A stretch of DNA of 64,000 nt, from positions 2,108,001 to 2,172,000 of the forward strand of contig JAGMVK010000004.1 of NCBI GenBank assembly GCA_020747065.1, in the 5' to 3' direction. Positions within the stretch are counted from its first letter, which is position 1, and every line of letters starts with the position of its first letter. The DNA is from Cadophora sp. MPI-SDFR-AT-0126 (taxonomy: Eukaryota > Ascomycota > Leotiomycetes > Helotiales > Ploettnerulaceae). Below, one piece after another: positions 1 through 12,202 of the stretch. Under the pieces are notes generated by a model. The model was not told the origin of the DNA and searched no databases. It was given only the letters and a program-made list of their open reading frames with translations. The position numbers were made by a program, and so were the translations under genes.

Positions 1-471
1 GAATTCATATTTGGTAGGCAGAACTTTCGGTTCTTGATCTGATCTGGGTCGCTTCGTGCGTATTGTCTGAGTGGTTGGAGGAATAGACTGAGCAGTACCT
101 TGCGACTGCCGCCTTTTCAGTCCAGGAGACTCGGGTTGCAGAGCTGGTTTGTTGGGGGAGGGAGGTATGGAGGGGTCGGACACTGAGACTGGAGCCTCTG
201 CCTCTTCCGTCTGCTCGACCTTCACAGGCGCAGGTGGCTCGGCGGGTTGATCGGCCTTTGAGTTCATGATGGGGCTCCACTGCGTCGCAGCGTCCACATA
301 TTGTGCTGGCGCTCGTTGTGGTGGAGTGCGGTATGTTACAGAGGCTTTCGACCTAGAGCTTGAGTTCCTTCTAGACAATGGCGACGATGGAAGCGAGTGT
401 GAAGTCGGCGCATAGTGGAAGATGGGTGAAGTAGCAGGTGATGCTCTGTGTTGTGGTAATGGCTTCAGCAT
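1..471 (-). CDS. N-terminal part of a probable Pho80-like cyclin (cut by window edge)
   Basis: The minus strand is open from an ATG at 471 to base 1 without a stop (157 codons), so this is the 5' part of a gene that continues beyond the left edge. The visible protein is rich in Pro and Ser (motifs such as SSPLSRRNSSSR, PPSPNK) and looks disordered, with a basic stretch near residue 145. It ends in KVLPTKYEF, which resembles the lead-in to the cyclin core of filamentous-fungal Pho80/PREG-type cyclins, which pair with a Pho85-like kinase in phosphate signalling. That assignment rests on these last few residues only. The gene is divergent from the VID28 gene. No intron is needed in the visible part. 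It could instead be another protein with a disordered N-terminus. Confidence 0.5.
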   Translation of the reverse strand, partial: MLKPLPQHRASPATSPIFHYAPTSHSLPSSPLSRRNSSSRSKASVTYRTPPQRAPAQYVDAATQWSPIMNSKADQPAEPPAPVKVEQTEEAEAPVSVSDPSIPPSPNKPALQPESPGLKRRQSQGTAQSIPPTTQTIRTKRPRSDQEPKVLPTKYEF

Positions 472-1305
472 GGTCTAGGAAGGAAAGTCATCTCCTCAAT
501 GAACCAGGCGCAACAGGCGCAATGGAGGCAACTCAGTTGTGGAGGAAGGGACCAGAGTGGGATGCGAGCAGGCGCAGGAAGGCTCTTTCAAGGTTCTTTC
601 GGGGGGCTAATATCTTCTTTCAGAATATATCGCGAGTAAATTCCGACGAAATATGCAGTAGGATATGAGCGATGGGTTTCTGGCCGTGATACGTCGTTGG
701 TGTTGTTCTCTCCTTGCAAGAAGCGGCTGTGGTTGCGTCTCAATGGTGGGTGAAATTTTGCTCGCTCTGACCCGGCTAGAATGGTCGCAATGCCCGGCCT
801 CGACCATGAAATCTAGACCAAGATATTCAGTGAGTAAAGAAGATCGCCACACTCTTGCACAGAACTACATATTTGGCCTGTCAAATATTTGTAGATACTG
901 TAGCTGATTGTGCTGGCGAGCCGAGGAAGTGAGGCTGGTAATTGAGTACATCTTTGACTTCAGGTGATTTTCAGCGGGAGAGCAAGACAGACAAGGCTGA
1001 CAATCAATGCAAGTAGCCGAACTCCTCCATCCATCCTTTGCTCCATGATCAACACACCACACCTACTTACATACTCCCTCCCTATCGCCGTGCAACCATT
1101 TAGTCACGATTACATCGGCAAACATCCATATTGGAAAATCACATAGCACGATTCAGCTGCTATTCTGAATTCTTTCCACGCCTCCCAGTATCCCCATCAC
1201 TCGTCCAAAGCTCCATCGTCCCGTAAAGTCGGCGGCCCTTCAACAGCGCAGATAGACATCGAATGCTTGTACGAGCCGAACGCGCACATCCATAAATCCC
1301 CCACA
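472..1305. promoter_or_regulatory. Divergent intergenic region, cyclin-like gene / VID28
   Basis: This 834 bp stretch separates the two divergent start codons. Open frames here are short, overlap on both strands and show no protein-like composition. It should hold both promoters and 5' leaders. I see no clear element to name. Confidence 0.5.
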
Positions 1306-4300
1306 ATGGCTAGACAGCCCTGGGTTGCACAGATTCGCAATGCAAGAACGCCGGCCGAGCAGATCCTGACGCTGAAGGCGCTCAAGAACGAGATTGTTGG
1401 GCATCCGTTAAAAAAAGAGTTGGCCGTCACCCAGGGTGTTCTAGAACCTGTGGTGCGCTTGACCTTCAACAAGGCTGGTAGCAGACAGGATGGAAAATCG
1501 CATGATTATAGCTTTGCCTCGAGACCTTTGATGGAGGAGGAACAGCTTAGACTACAAGGTCTACAGGTGGTGGCAAGCGTTGCTCTAGGTAATGGACATC
1601 TGCCATCGATTATCGAGCTATATGCTAACACATAGAAGGAGGTCCAGCATTCCTCATACCTCTACAAGCTGCAGCCTCGTTACCGGCTATCCTGTCGAAT
1701 CTCTGCCCGTCAAGCAACCCTTCACAACTTGTCCTAACGTCGCTCCGAGCTCTCTCAAACCTCGCAGGTTCGGCGGCCTTAGCCTCCGATACACATTCTT
1801 TGAGTATAAGTACAATAGCAGAGAGCCTTTTCTCACGCCAAAATCTTAACTCGCTATGCAAAATACTGTCACAGACATCGACATCGTCCAATGTTCAAAC
1901 ACAGATATCACTCGCGGCAACTCTGATAAGTCGAGTGTGTCGAGAGGAACGCCACCAACAGGGTTTAGCAAATTCGGGGGTTCTTGATGCTCTTGCCACC
2001 AAACTGGCTAGTTTTGTCGTTGCTGAAGGATTGGTTATACCTGGAGCAGAGATTCAAACCCAGAGAGATGGTCTGCAGGACTTCTTCCCCGAAGCAGCGC
2101 CAGCAAATGCTAGGCTTTCTGTCATTCTGGAAGCCATTGCCGCTATCATAGCCGATTCAAAGTGCAGAGCATCTCAATTGCTCTACTCTCCATCCATATT
2201 GGCCATATATCCTACGTCCTTACCATTCGAGTTTTCTGGCACCCAGAATGCTCGTGCAGCTTGGAATGCCTTCAATGCAGCTGGGCTGAGTGTGCGTCAG
2301 AGTCAGCTCAACGCAGTGGACTATCTCCTACCGTTTATTCCTCTTCATCAAATCAAAAATACTAATGCTCAAGCTTCCGCTTTTCCGCCTCTGGGGACTT
2401 CCAATTCGAGTCAGAGCTTGGCCTTGAATGGCCGATCAGGTTCAAAGAATAATGTCTCATCATTATCAGGTTGGCCCGATTCGCCCAATCTGGACTCTCC
2501 CCAGGATTCAACAGCTACTGAAGTAGAAGATCCTGAAAGCCCACTCATTGCATATCTCATATTGTTGCTCAAGCTACGAACTGGTTCGGAGCGACTCATG
2601 GCTGCTTCTGTCCTGACTGTGCTTTATAGAGCAGGTTTGGCGAATAAGACAAGGGAAACCGCTCTTGGATTACTCGTTGTACCCCTTCTTGTTCAGATGC
2701 TTGGTGACGATAACATTCCTCTGACGGGCAACGATAGTCTCGAGGAGGAAGAGGCTCAAGCACTCGATCGAATAGTCAAGGAGCGAGCACCACTCGTTCT
2801 TGCAATGCTAATTACAGACAGCGAGTACCTTCAGAAAGCCGCATTTGATGCCGGCGTCGTCAGCAAGCTGTCCAAGATGCTCAAAGTCTCGTATGACCCT
2901 GCGCCTGAATCAGTTGGATCAGGCCCTTGGTCTCCAGATCGTGGTGATGGCGGAGGAAGCCCAGGTACTCCGCGCTTAGGCCGCAATGGTCAATCCCCTG
3001 CATTGCTACACAAGATCAAAGTCAGAGAGTGTGTGCTGAAAGCGATCGCCGCGCTTGTCCCTTTCAAGGACGAATACAGGAAAGCAATCGTTGATCAGGG
3101 GATGATGCCGTATATAGTATCTTCGATGAGTGCAAACCCCCGCAAACCATCAGCGAAGTCTAAGAAGAAAAACGATAAGTCATCTGATGACTCGAGCGAC
3201 GACGAATCCAAAGGAGAATACGGAACCAACCCGGTCGAGGTTCTGATTGCAGCATGTGGGGCTGTTCGTGCCTTGTCTCGCTCTGTTAGCGTTTTACGAA
3301 CTACATTGATAGATAATGGAGTGGCGGAGCCTGTATTCCAGCTTCTTCAGCACCCAGATATCGAAGTACAGATTGCTGCAACAGCGACTGTTTGCAATCT
3401 CCTCACCGATGTCAGTCCAATGCGCGAGGTAAGTTTCTCTACCTTACTCTGTTTCGATGGCTATCTAACAAAACCGAAGCCCATTTCGGAAGCCGGAGTT
3501 CTCAAAATACTCTGTGAGCACGCTCGATCCATGAATGCGAAGCTACGACTTAATGCTGTCTGGTCTTTGAAGCATTTTGTACATGGCGTAAGCAATGATA
3601 TGAAGAGGCAATGTCTAGAAGAAATTGGGCCGGGATGGTTGGTGCAGCTGATATGTGACGATACTGAAGACGAAGCGCTGCTCAATTCAAAAGGGAGGGT
3701 TGACAGGGACAGTCCGCGTACTGAAGAGATGGACGAAGATGTGGTTATGGATCAATTCGAAGAACAAGTAGATGCGGCATTTGGTCGAATCAACTCCCGG
3801 CCAAGTAGTCGAAGCAAGTCAATCCAACAGGCTGAAGCTCGCTTAGCTGCGTTGCGAGACGCAGAAACGAACCCGGTGAGGAGGGCAAGAAAAGACGATA
3901 TCGCTGTTCAAGAACAAGGCTTGGACTTCATTCGAAACCTTATTGGTGGCGCTGGTCAGGGTGGCACTGCCGAGACTACAGAAATGATTGATTTTCTGTT
4001 CAGTGCACTAGGTCAAGACAGAGTCTTCGAGATTCTCGCTTCGAAACTAAAGCCGAAGATGATTACCCCATACAACCGTGGCTCACCCAACAGCGAGCGG
4101 AAGATATTGCCACCACAGGCGGAGATCATCATTGCTGTTGGTTACATCCTTGTCCACATGGCGGCGAGCGTTCCCCGTCATCGACAAATCGTCATCGCTC
4201 AGACCGACTTGCTGAAGCTGCTCGTTCCTCAGTTCAACCACCCCAATATAGAGGTCCGACTGGCCCTCTGCTGGCTCGTGTCAAATCTGACATGGATGGA

Positions 4301-4454
4301 TGACCAAAATGACGGTCAAGCCTGTGCACAGCGAGCCAACGAATTGAAGAGACTCGGGTTTCTGTCCAAGATCGAGATGCTGGAGCAGGATCCCGAGCTG
4401 AATGTTCGCGAGAGGGCCAAGTCTGCGATATGGCAGATCAGGCAAGCATTTTGA
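1306..4454 (+). CDS. VID28: VID28/GID5-like armadillo protein of the GID/CTLH ubiquitin ligase
   Basis: Three exons: 1306-1588, 1636-3428 and 3480-4454, giving 1016 aa. Intron 1 (47 nt) has a TGCTAAC branch site and ends CATAG. Intron 2 (51 nt, GTAAGT, CTAAC) is a multiple of three without a stop, so it can be mistaken for coding sequence. The protein is an armadillo/HEAT-type helical repeat scaffold (for example near AATATVCNLLTD and LRLNAVWSLKHF) interrupted by charged disordered loops at about residues 480 and 680. The C-terminal repeats (NIEVRLALCWLVSNLTW) are the most conserved part. In yeast, Vid28/Gid5 is the scaffold that docks substrate receptors in the GID E3 ligase, which degrades gluconeogenic enzymes after glucose is added; a cytosolic role is inferred from the family. 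An in-frame ATG-less extension upstream to 1267 exists, but ATG 1306 is preferred. Confidence 0.85.
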
Positions 4455-4718
4455 AGAGCTGATCTAAACGGTGCGAAATGCGTACTAATTTTGGTGGAAA
4501 CAGGGACCGCCGTTTACTCAATGAATAATACCGAGGCAGGCAATAGTCCTCATGGCGTTCTTAGGTTATTGATAGTCATTTGGATTTCGATGCGGTGGGC
4601 AAAATGGCTAGTGCTAGGATGGTGCCAGCATGTATTTTACCTAAATGTACCAACAGCAATAGCGACATACTCGTCCTATTGCCTTCAAGACGAATTCATC
4701 TGATTCTCTTATCTCGCT

Positions 4719-5440
4719 TCACATCCTCGAAGCGAGTCCTTTGATGTCTTGATTTCTTGCGTGCACAAGCGAGCCCTTGTAAAAGTGCCAGTCTTGGTCT
4801 TTCTGGCATGCCCACACTTTCGCATGCTCATCTAGTTGCCGGCCCATCTTGATCATCTTCAGTAGCCAAATCACTTCGTTATCTTCAAGCTTGTAGCACA
4901 GATTGGCACCCCCAGTGATGAGCTGCATTGAGAACAGTCACTGATGGGCCTTCTAACAATCTGTCTTCAGCCATTCCTGCAGGTCTTTTTTTCCCAACTC
5001 CACGTCAGCTCCCAGGTAACTCAAGCCTCCGTCCCATACTTCCAGGCAACTCTTGCAACGCCATCGTGTTCCATTCACCAACAAAGATCCACACAAAATC
5101 GTCCAATATTCTTCTCCCGAAACACGAAAGGAACCTTTCCCCAACACAAGATACACACCTGATCCGCAACTTTGGCTTCAGTCCTCGCCCGAGCCACATA
5201 CCATTTCTTAATGATGAAAAACCCTGCCTCGACCGTGTCCTCTATTCTCAATAGATACATGTTACTTCCTTCTCTGAGAATTGCCATCTGTATAGAGTCC
5301 ATAACAGGACTCGGGATGGTCCACTCCAAATAATAATCGAAAGCGTTCGCGAGAACCTTCTCGAAGAGGGGCTGTCCCCACCCTCTAATACACAATCATC
5401 ATTGATCTTGAGCCAAACCTCTCCATCAACATTTGGGCCA
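4719..5440 (-). pseudogene. Decayed gene of unknown function (frameshifts and stops)
   Basis: Consecutive minus-strand fragments read as one protein only if lesions are bridged: about 5440-5375, 5375-5150, 5150-4953 and 4928-4719. The first break lies in a G-run near 5375 (one base short). The second lies in a GTGTGT tract near 5150 (two bases extra). Two in-frame stops follow near 4953 and 4938. The conceptual product is about 230 aa, rich in Trp, Leu and Lys, with no motif I recognise. No GT-AG introns that restore the frame were found. A multi-exon gene with unusual splicing, or sequence error in the homopolymers, remains possible. The tail lies 265 bp beyond the end of VID28, in convergent orientation. 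Confidence 0.4.
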
Positions 5441-6411
5441 ATCAATGGTCACCTTAGCCGAGACGCTTAACATCCACGCAATACTGTCAAACTGTACTCA
5501 ATTCCCCTACGATCCTCGAAAGGAGGAGTAAGCTGGGAATACTAGGAAGTCAGTCATACGCACATTTGCAGGACGTAGGGATTAACGGAGAACAAAATAA
5601 AAAGTCCAGGCCACAAGCCTCTTAAGCATAATCCACCTTCATAACCGAGTTGTATTTCAGAGGCAGAGTGTTGATTCTCGCTAGAAGGAACTCTGCGTGA
5701 GAGTATAGGTTCTCTGTGCCGTGGGATCGTCTTGCTTCATAGGAAGTAAGAGGACCTCTGCTACAGTATATGACCTTTGCATATCAAGCAACCAGGACTG
5801 GACATCGATCACATTTGTGAGGACCTCAACCAGAACTCGGACAAGGGCCAATCACCCACAGAAGCGTCCATCAAGAGAGGAGGACCAAGGTGCAAAGGAA
5901 TAGTGGCAGCACAGCTTCACGGTGTTCAAGTCCTTTGAATTGTCTTTATTGCTTATTTCACTCTGCCAATCCTTACGGCCCCCGGCCAAATTTATTCACC
6001 CTTCCCGAGTATCCACCAACGCTCTCGCTTCGAAACTCAGATGTAAACAAAACACTCGACCCACGCGAGCTCACTCTTTGCGTCTGGTGGGTGAGAAGTA
6101 ATGGAAAAAAGCAGACTCCCAACACCATCGCCATGCAGGAATGCAATATGTATGCCCAACTTCACCACGCCATGCCTTGCTTCGCCAAACCGCTTGAAAC
6201 CCGGAAAGTCATTATCATCATGCAGTCGTCAACCCCGTCTCCCATTCTAATACAACCGACCCTGTCCATTCGTTGATGATGCGTTTTGCGCGCCAATCAA
6301 TGCAATGCTATGATGCAAATGCTTAAGATCAATTCAGTATACGCGATCCCGCATCTGCGTTCCTACCGTTTGTTCTTGTCCCTCCAAATTCATTTTGCTG
6401 CTCGTGTTCCC
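5441..6411. other. Intergenic, no gene recognised
   Basis: Only short unsupported open frames are present. The right end should contain the 3' UTR of the phosphatase gene. Nothing else can be named. Confidence 0.4.
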
Positions 6412-9091
6412 TCATGAATTTCTCCTTTCGAATCCACTATCGCTCCCACTACGATCCCGGCCAGTTCTATTCGCACCAAAATGTTGCTGAGATAGCCATT
6501 CGAGTACAGTTTCGTAACAAAGAACGTATTGTCGTAGACTCTGAACCATACTCAGCCTTTGGCCTCGGAAATCCTCAACTGTCTTTTCTACAAGATCTAT
6601 ATCTTGGTCGAAGACCCAATCTCCCGAAACACCCTTAGAACTCATGTAATCTCCACCCGAAGATCCAATATCCATGGGAGTGACTCCACTCCTTGCCTCC
6701 TTTCGTTGACGCTTGAGCATGTCAATTACTGTGTCGATCGTACAGAAAGTGCCTGTACGTCCACAACCAGCACTACAATGAACAAGCATTGGCCTGGATG
6801 TCTCTCCCGATTCTGGATCATCGGAGCGAGTCGATTCCGTGGGTGCCGTAGAGGCTCGCTGGATAACATTGCTGAGTTCAACTAAACCTAACAGCTGGCC
6901 AGGGCTTGCAGGGGCCCCGAAGTCTGGCCATGATGAGTAATGCACCTGTGTGATTTCCCGCATGGGAGAGAACGGGTGGGCGGAATGAGATAATGTGAAT
7001 TTCCGTATGATAGCATATGGCGTTTCTGTTGGTGGCGGAGGAGCGGTCTCGGCAGTGGTATTCGCTCGTCGACGACCAGAATCGCGGCTGTCCTTGGGTG
7101 ACCGGCTTCTGCTGTGCGATAGAGCTACCTTCTTCTCTGAGAGTGCCTTGAGCTTTAGCGGGCCATATTCCTTCCCTGACCAGTAAGGGTGACACTTGAG
7201 TTGACCACCTTCTGATTCAGCTGTGAGCATTACGATGACTCTGACGTCTTGGTCCCAGATGACACTCCAAAAGTCCTAAACAGTGTTAGAAAATATTGCA
7301 AATAATCCACTCACAGTTGCTTACCTCAAAGGTAGCAGGCAGGGGGCCCTGGGATGCGATATACTGCTTGTTGCTTCGCGATGACTTGATATGACTTGCA
7401 TTGACGTAATCACAAGCCCCCTCCGGACGTCCTTGTATCTTAACTCGAGCGTGCTCAAAGGGCCAAATATTATTATACCGGTTCTTGCCACCTTTCTCAA
7501 TACCGGCAATCTGAACATCCTTGGAACCTGGAGCAGGTGTACCCCAAGATACGCCCGAAGAAAGTGCCTTTGTCATTCGAGACTGTTCTGCCAGTTCTAG
7601 GCGTAAGAACTTGTCAGAAACGATCTTGCCGTGGTCTTCCTTTGCGCAGGCTTTGGTGAGCCATCTGGGAATAATGCTCTTAAACTCTGGACCTAACTCA
7701 TCCGGTACCTTAACGTCCATTTGACCCACACCACCAATGAGATCTTGATTTTGACGAATGTTGCTGAAGAAAGGATTTGCAGCATTCTTGGTTGCTGGCA
7801 TGACGCAACCACCAGCTACAGGAGCGACCTCAGGACCTGAGGTACCTAGAGAAAGGCTGATCTTTGATGATTGCATTTCCTGACTGGATCGATTGTCAAT
7901 AAGATGTGGGAAGCTCTTCGCAAAACTCGTGAAACCGCCTCTAACGATATATGAATTTCCTCTCCAACCTTCGTTGGAGAACTTCTTAAGTGTGTTGACC
8001 GCTGACACAGCATCCTTCTTTTCGGAAGAGAAAGCGTCGTATACAACAATGTACTTAGCTTGCTTCCATTCGGCAAACCTGGCTTTCTCGCTGTCATTTG
8101 TGAAGGTGTCCTGCAGCTTCTGTATGTTGAAGGACGGTCGTTTTAAAAGTGTCGTCGGAATACACAAGTTTAAGGCACCATGAATCCTTGACTGGGAAAA
8201 CTGTGGGAATACCCGAAGATCCAGTAATAGGAATTGCGATGAAGGCATCCGTTCCACCATGTCTCTCAGCTGGGCCGGGGATATCAATGCCGGGCCATCC
8301 TCCAGTGATGATGGGAGGGTATCAGCTCTATGGTGGTTTGTCCGCTGCTGCAATTTCAGTTGTGGTGAAGGGGGATCTGCTTTGTTTTGTGGTAGAGAGA
8401 GGCGGGGATGCCTGTCATCAAGGTTCGAGAGGATGTTTCGTTCAAGAGGAGGATTAGGCTCATTCATGGGCGCCGGCGATTGTTGCCGCGGGATGTCGAA
8501 AAACGAAGGGGCGTTTAATGAAGGGCCACCATCAAGATCCATTTTCTCTGGAGAATCATGTTTAGGTTGTGGTCTTGACTTAGGGGATGTATTATCCTGC
8601 GTATCAGATCTTGTTGGCCTTCTCTCCGGTTTTGGACGTAAGTGAGCACTTGGAGTTGAGGCAAAGTGTGAAAGGTTCCCGTGCCCTAAGTTGAAAGCAT
8701 TGGGCCCTTCCGTTTGTCTTCTGAATGCTGCAAAGTCTGGGTTCGCATCTAGCGGAAGATGTTTTGGGGATGCTGCTCCAAACGAACGGATCGACGACGA
8801 AGGGGGGCTCCAATTGTCCTTTGGGCCCGCACCAGAGTCTCGAGGATCAGTGGCGGGGTCAACAATGAGACCAAAGTAATTCGGACTCGGTGTGCGGACG
8901 TCATTTTGTAATGCTGGAGATCGAAGGTAAGGTGGGTTGCCAGGAGGATATGCTTGGCCCACGGACGCAGCAACTCGAGGAAGTGAATTCGAAGGTGTTG
9001 TCGTAGACTTTGAGGACGTTCGACTTGATTGTGAATGCGAGTGGGAGTGCGCCGACCGCGGTGGCGGTCTTGTAGAGGTCTTTGCTACCAT
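6412..9091 (-). CDS. Rhodanese-like plus protein tyrosine phosphatase (Pyp1/Ptp-type)
   Basis: Two exons, 9091-7325 and 7275-6412, give 876 aa; the 49-nt intron has a CTAAC branch site. Residues 1-270 are Ser/Pro-rich and probably disordered. About 285-410 form a rhodanese/Cdc25-like fold (FLLLDLRVFPQFSQSRIHGALNL) in which the loop expected to carry the catalytic Cys reads VVYDAFSSE, so the domain looks non-catalytic. The C-terminal half is a classical PTP domain: KNRYNNIWPFEHARV, DYVNASHI, a WPDFG loop (Asp near 706) and the P-loop HCSAGCGRTG with nucleophile Cys near 756. An insertion of about 40 residues rich in Ser/Arg lies between the KCHPYW and YAIIRKF segments. The architecture matches fungal Pyp1/Pyp2 and Ptp2/3 enzymes, which dephosphorylate stress MAP kinases; the substrate here is inferred. 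ATG 9091 is the first in-frame ATG; the frame is open further upstream only through non-ATG codons. Confidence 0.85.
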
Positions 9092-12000
9092 CGCGGATGT
9101 TGGCGTTGTCTGCACGAGGAGTGTCGAGTCTGATTTGAGATACTGTGGGATGAAGCAAGCCTTATCGTCGTTGCGCACCCATTGTGATCAAGTGTATCCT
9201 ACAACCAATCTTGAAACGAATGTTACTGTGTGGCGTTAATGGTCGCTGAGGTTGTGAAGTGTCGTTATATGGTGTTGTGTCGAGAGAAGGGGAGGTAAGT
9301 CGGAGGTGATTGATTGCCCTGACCTGAGGCTCGATTGATGACGCTCAACGAGTGCGGCGAAATGAGGGATTGGGAGCAGGTGAAGGTAAGGAAGGGCTGT
9401 GTAGTTTTGGATTCCAGGGTTTTGGGATCGGCGGTCTGTATGCCGGATTAGCTCGTTGGTGAAAGATCGTCTTGAGGGATCTTCGTTTCGTCGCTCTGGA
9501 CCTTGGAGGATTCGGCAGGAGGAAAAACTCAGAACAGAAAGAGATCAGGAGTATGAGGAGCTGATTGAGAAGAGACGCAAATTCGCATTTGGTTGTGAAG
9601 GTAGGTAATTAGCAGGTGGGTGATGTGGTGAGTATTTAATAGAGAGACAAGTCCGGAGGTAGGATAGGAGGAAGGAGAATGTGGCTTGGACGATGACCGT
9701 CAACAGCGGGAAGGAGGGGTGGGTGTTGGGGAGTCTGACTTGTAATCAGGGGCCGAAGACAACGCCACAAGACAGACTTGACTTCTTCAAAATTGCTTCC
9801 ACAAACTGTAAGAGTGTAAGTCATCAGAATCTTGAACGGGGAGTTTTCAAGTCAAGTTGCCACAAAAATGTTCGCGCAATGCTTTGTGCTCCATCTTTTA
9901 TGGCAATTACTTTCTACACATCCCATATTTCATCATTTACATCAATAGCCTTTCCAGCTCTGCGTCACCCCAAACCCCATCACGAGCCAAAATCCTCGTA
10001 AGTTTGGGACCGAGTGGCCAGACCGCTCGTCTTCTTTCTGGGCCCTCAGTCGTAGATAGTCTCCTCTCCTCTGGGCTTGGAGCACGCTGCAAGTTGCGTT
10101 ACACGGTCTTGAATGAAGGTAACAACGATAGAGAAACGCAGTATCTTTTCAATACCACATTCGGAGAATTGGAGGGGATCCTTGATCACACTCTGCATTC
10201 GAAGGGTCTGTGATACTTTCACAACCGTTGAGAACTGAGGAGAGATGGTCTGGGCTAGATCCTAGGAACCATCTGGGATCTAGGTTTGAGTAGTTCGTCA
10301 TCTGCTTCAGGAGACAAAGTCGCTTTGCTGTACAGATCTTATTATAGCACGGATGTTATGATATTTCCACTGCTGCATGATAGCACAATTCCATATCAGC
10401 CAGCGTTCGTTTCCCCATAATCTCTATATCATACTTTCTGTTGCTGAAATTCGCATGCTCCCAAGCTTTCTACTGTCATTCTTAGTAATTCGGACTTCTC
10501 GATGATTACATATCCACGAAGTACAGCGCAGACTCAGCCCCTCACTAAGGCACGATAGAGCGAGGACACACGACGTCATTTGTAGCTCGCGGTACACCTG
10601 ACGTGTTTCCTCCTCGGGTTATCCACCACTTGTCTGATCTAGTCACGGTTTCTTCCTCCATCATCTCGTACATGGGAATGGCTTCAAACCGCAAAGTCGG
10701 GCCTGACAACTCTGAACATGATGCAAAAATGGGAAGGTCAACAATTCCCATGGCGCGATTCGCACTGGTCCGCTGTGGGTGGAAGGGTGGAATCACGCAC
10801 GCAGGGCCGACATCATATCTCCGTGAACATGCCGCGGGGTCCAGACCACTCTACCGATATTTCAAAAGTCTCACTGCCACCCTGGTCAAGCGGGCTTGGT
10901 GCTAAGCAGGGACCATTCATGAACCCGGTATTCAGCCCTCCGCTGCAGAAAACGTACGACTTCGAGGGGTGACAGCTGCGTGCGGCGTTTGATTGCGGGA
11001 TGCACTGCAACCATCATTTCTGGTCCTGCCATGCTGCCATGCTCTGCCCTGCCCTATGGTTTTGCCCTCGCTTCAGCACATGAGCGTCATCCAGCGCCCG
11101 CCCGCGGGGTGAGACACATCGCGTGATTGGACGTCATTTCAGAGACATGCACATGGGTGGAGTCTCAACCCTAAATAGGCAAGTCATGTGTTTGTAACGT
11201 GAGTGAATTATCATGTGATTCTTAATCGTCTTGGGGGCATTGATTTTTTGCGATGATGCGTGAAGAGCCTCGAGATTCTGAAGACGAGTCAGAATAGACC
11301 CTAAGAAGAAACGCTTTCTGGAGTGACAATCAAACCCGGCATTCAGCCAATCAGTGGTTCCATAAGTCACTTGCAGAATAGACCGCGATATTCTCCTATG
11401 ATGGAGCATCTCAGAACACCCCACCCTCTTTCCCTATCAATTCAACTCATTTCATCCTTCTACAAGATCCACAGACCTGCGTACCAGATCAATCATGTTC
11501 TTTGTGCAAAACACAATGGAACAAGGCTACCTCGTTCATAAACTCACTCTTTTCCGTTTTGACAAGAAGGAGAACTTTTCTGTTTCAGTTTCTCACAACC
11601 ATCTGTCATCGCTAGATTTTTCTCCCGACAGATCCCTATCTTTTAACATCCGACCTCGCATCCCCACAAACATGGTTCTTACCAGCATGTATATACGGGC
11701 AGCGCCGCGGCAGCCATACCTTATCATGCGGGGTTACATGCGTCCGGAAAGTGCTCTGCAAGGCAGGAGGAAGAAAAAAAGTTTAATCTGAGGATATGGT
11801 TCGTTTGTCGGCAGAGCCGTTTGGGGTCGTCCAAGATCTCAAGACCTTATTGGTGGTCGGGCAACGACAACAGTGTTGATCGTCCCGCCAAGAGTACCCC
11901 GAGATAAGCTTCAGATGGAGAGCATGCCAGAATGGACTCTATGCTGCTGTCAGAAAAAGTCTGCGATAAGAGCTTGGTAGCAAGGGCCATTCATATGTCA

Positions 12001-12202
12001 ATAACCTGCAGTTTTCTCTCTACGGTTTTCATTTTTCTGAAGCCACCTGCGTACTTTGAATTGCTCTGGTCGTGTCGCCTTGTACTTATAAGAGTCTGGT
12101 GATCGCTCTGTCTTTCACTTATACAATCTCTCTACAGTCCTTAGGATTCTGCTTCGCGAGGGCTGAACAAGCTTTATCGATTGACTTCAATTCTTGCTCA
12201 AG
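9092..12202. other. 3.1 kb intergenic region, no supported gene
   Basis: This region lies between two divergent starts, the phosphatase (-) and the MFS permease (+). All open frames are under about 120 codons, lack family motifs and overlap on both strands. The left 500 bp is purine-rich and is likely the long leader of the phosphatase. A TATA-like TACTTATAAG lies near 12083, about 120 bp before the permease ATG. A non-coding RNA cannot be excluded from sequence alone. Confidence 0.4.

Noticed and set aside
10603..11010. Overlapping open frames of about 65-100 codons on both strands
   Set aside because: No family motif, no codon bias and mutual overlap; treated as chance.
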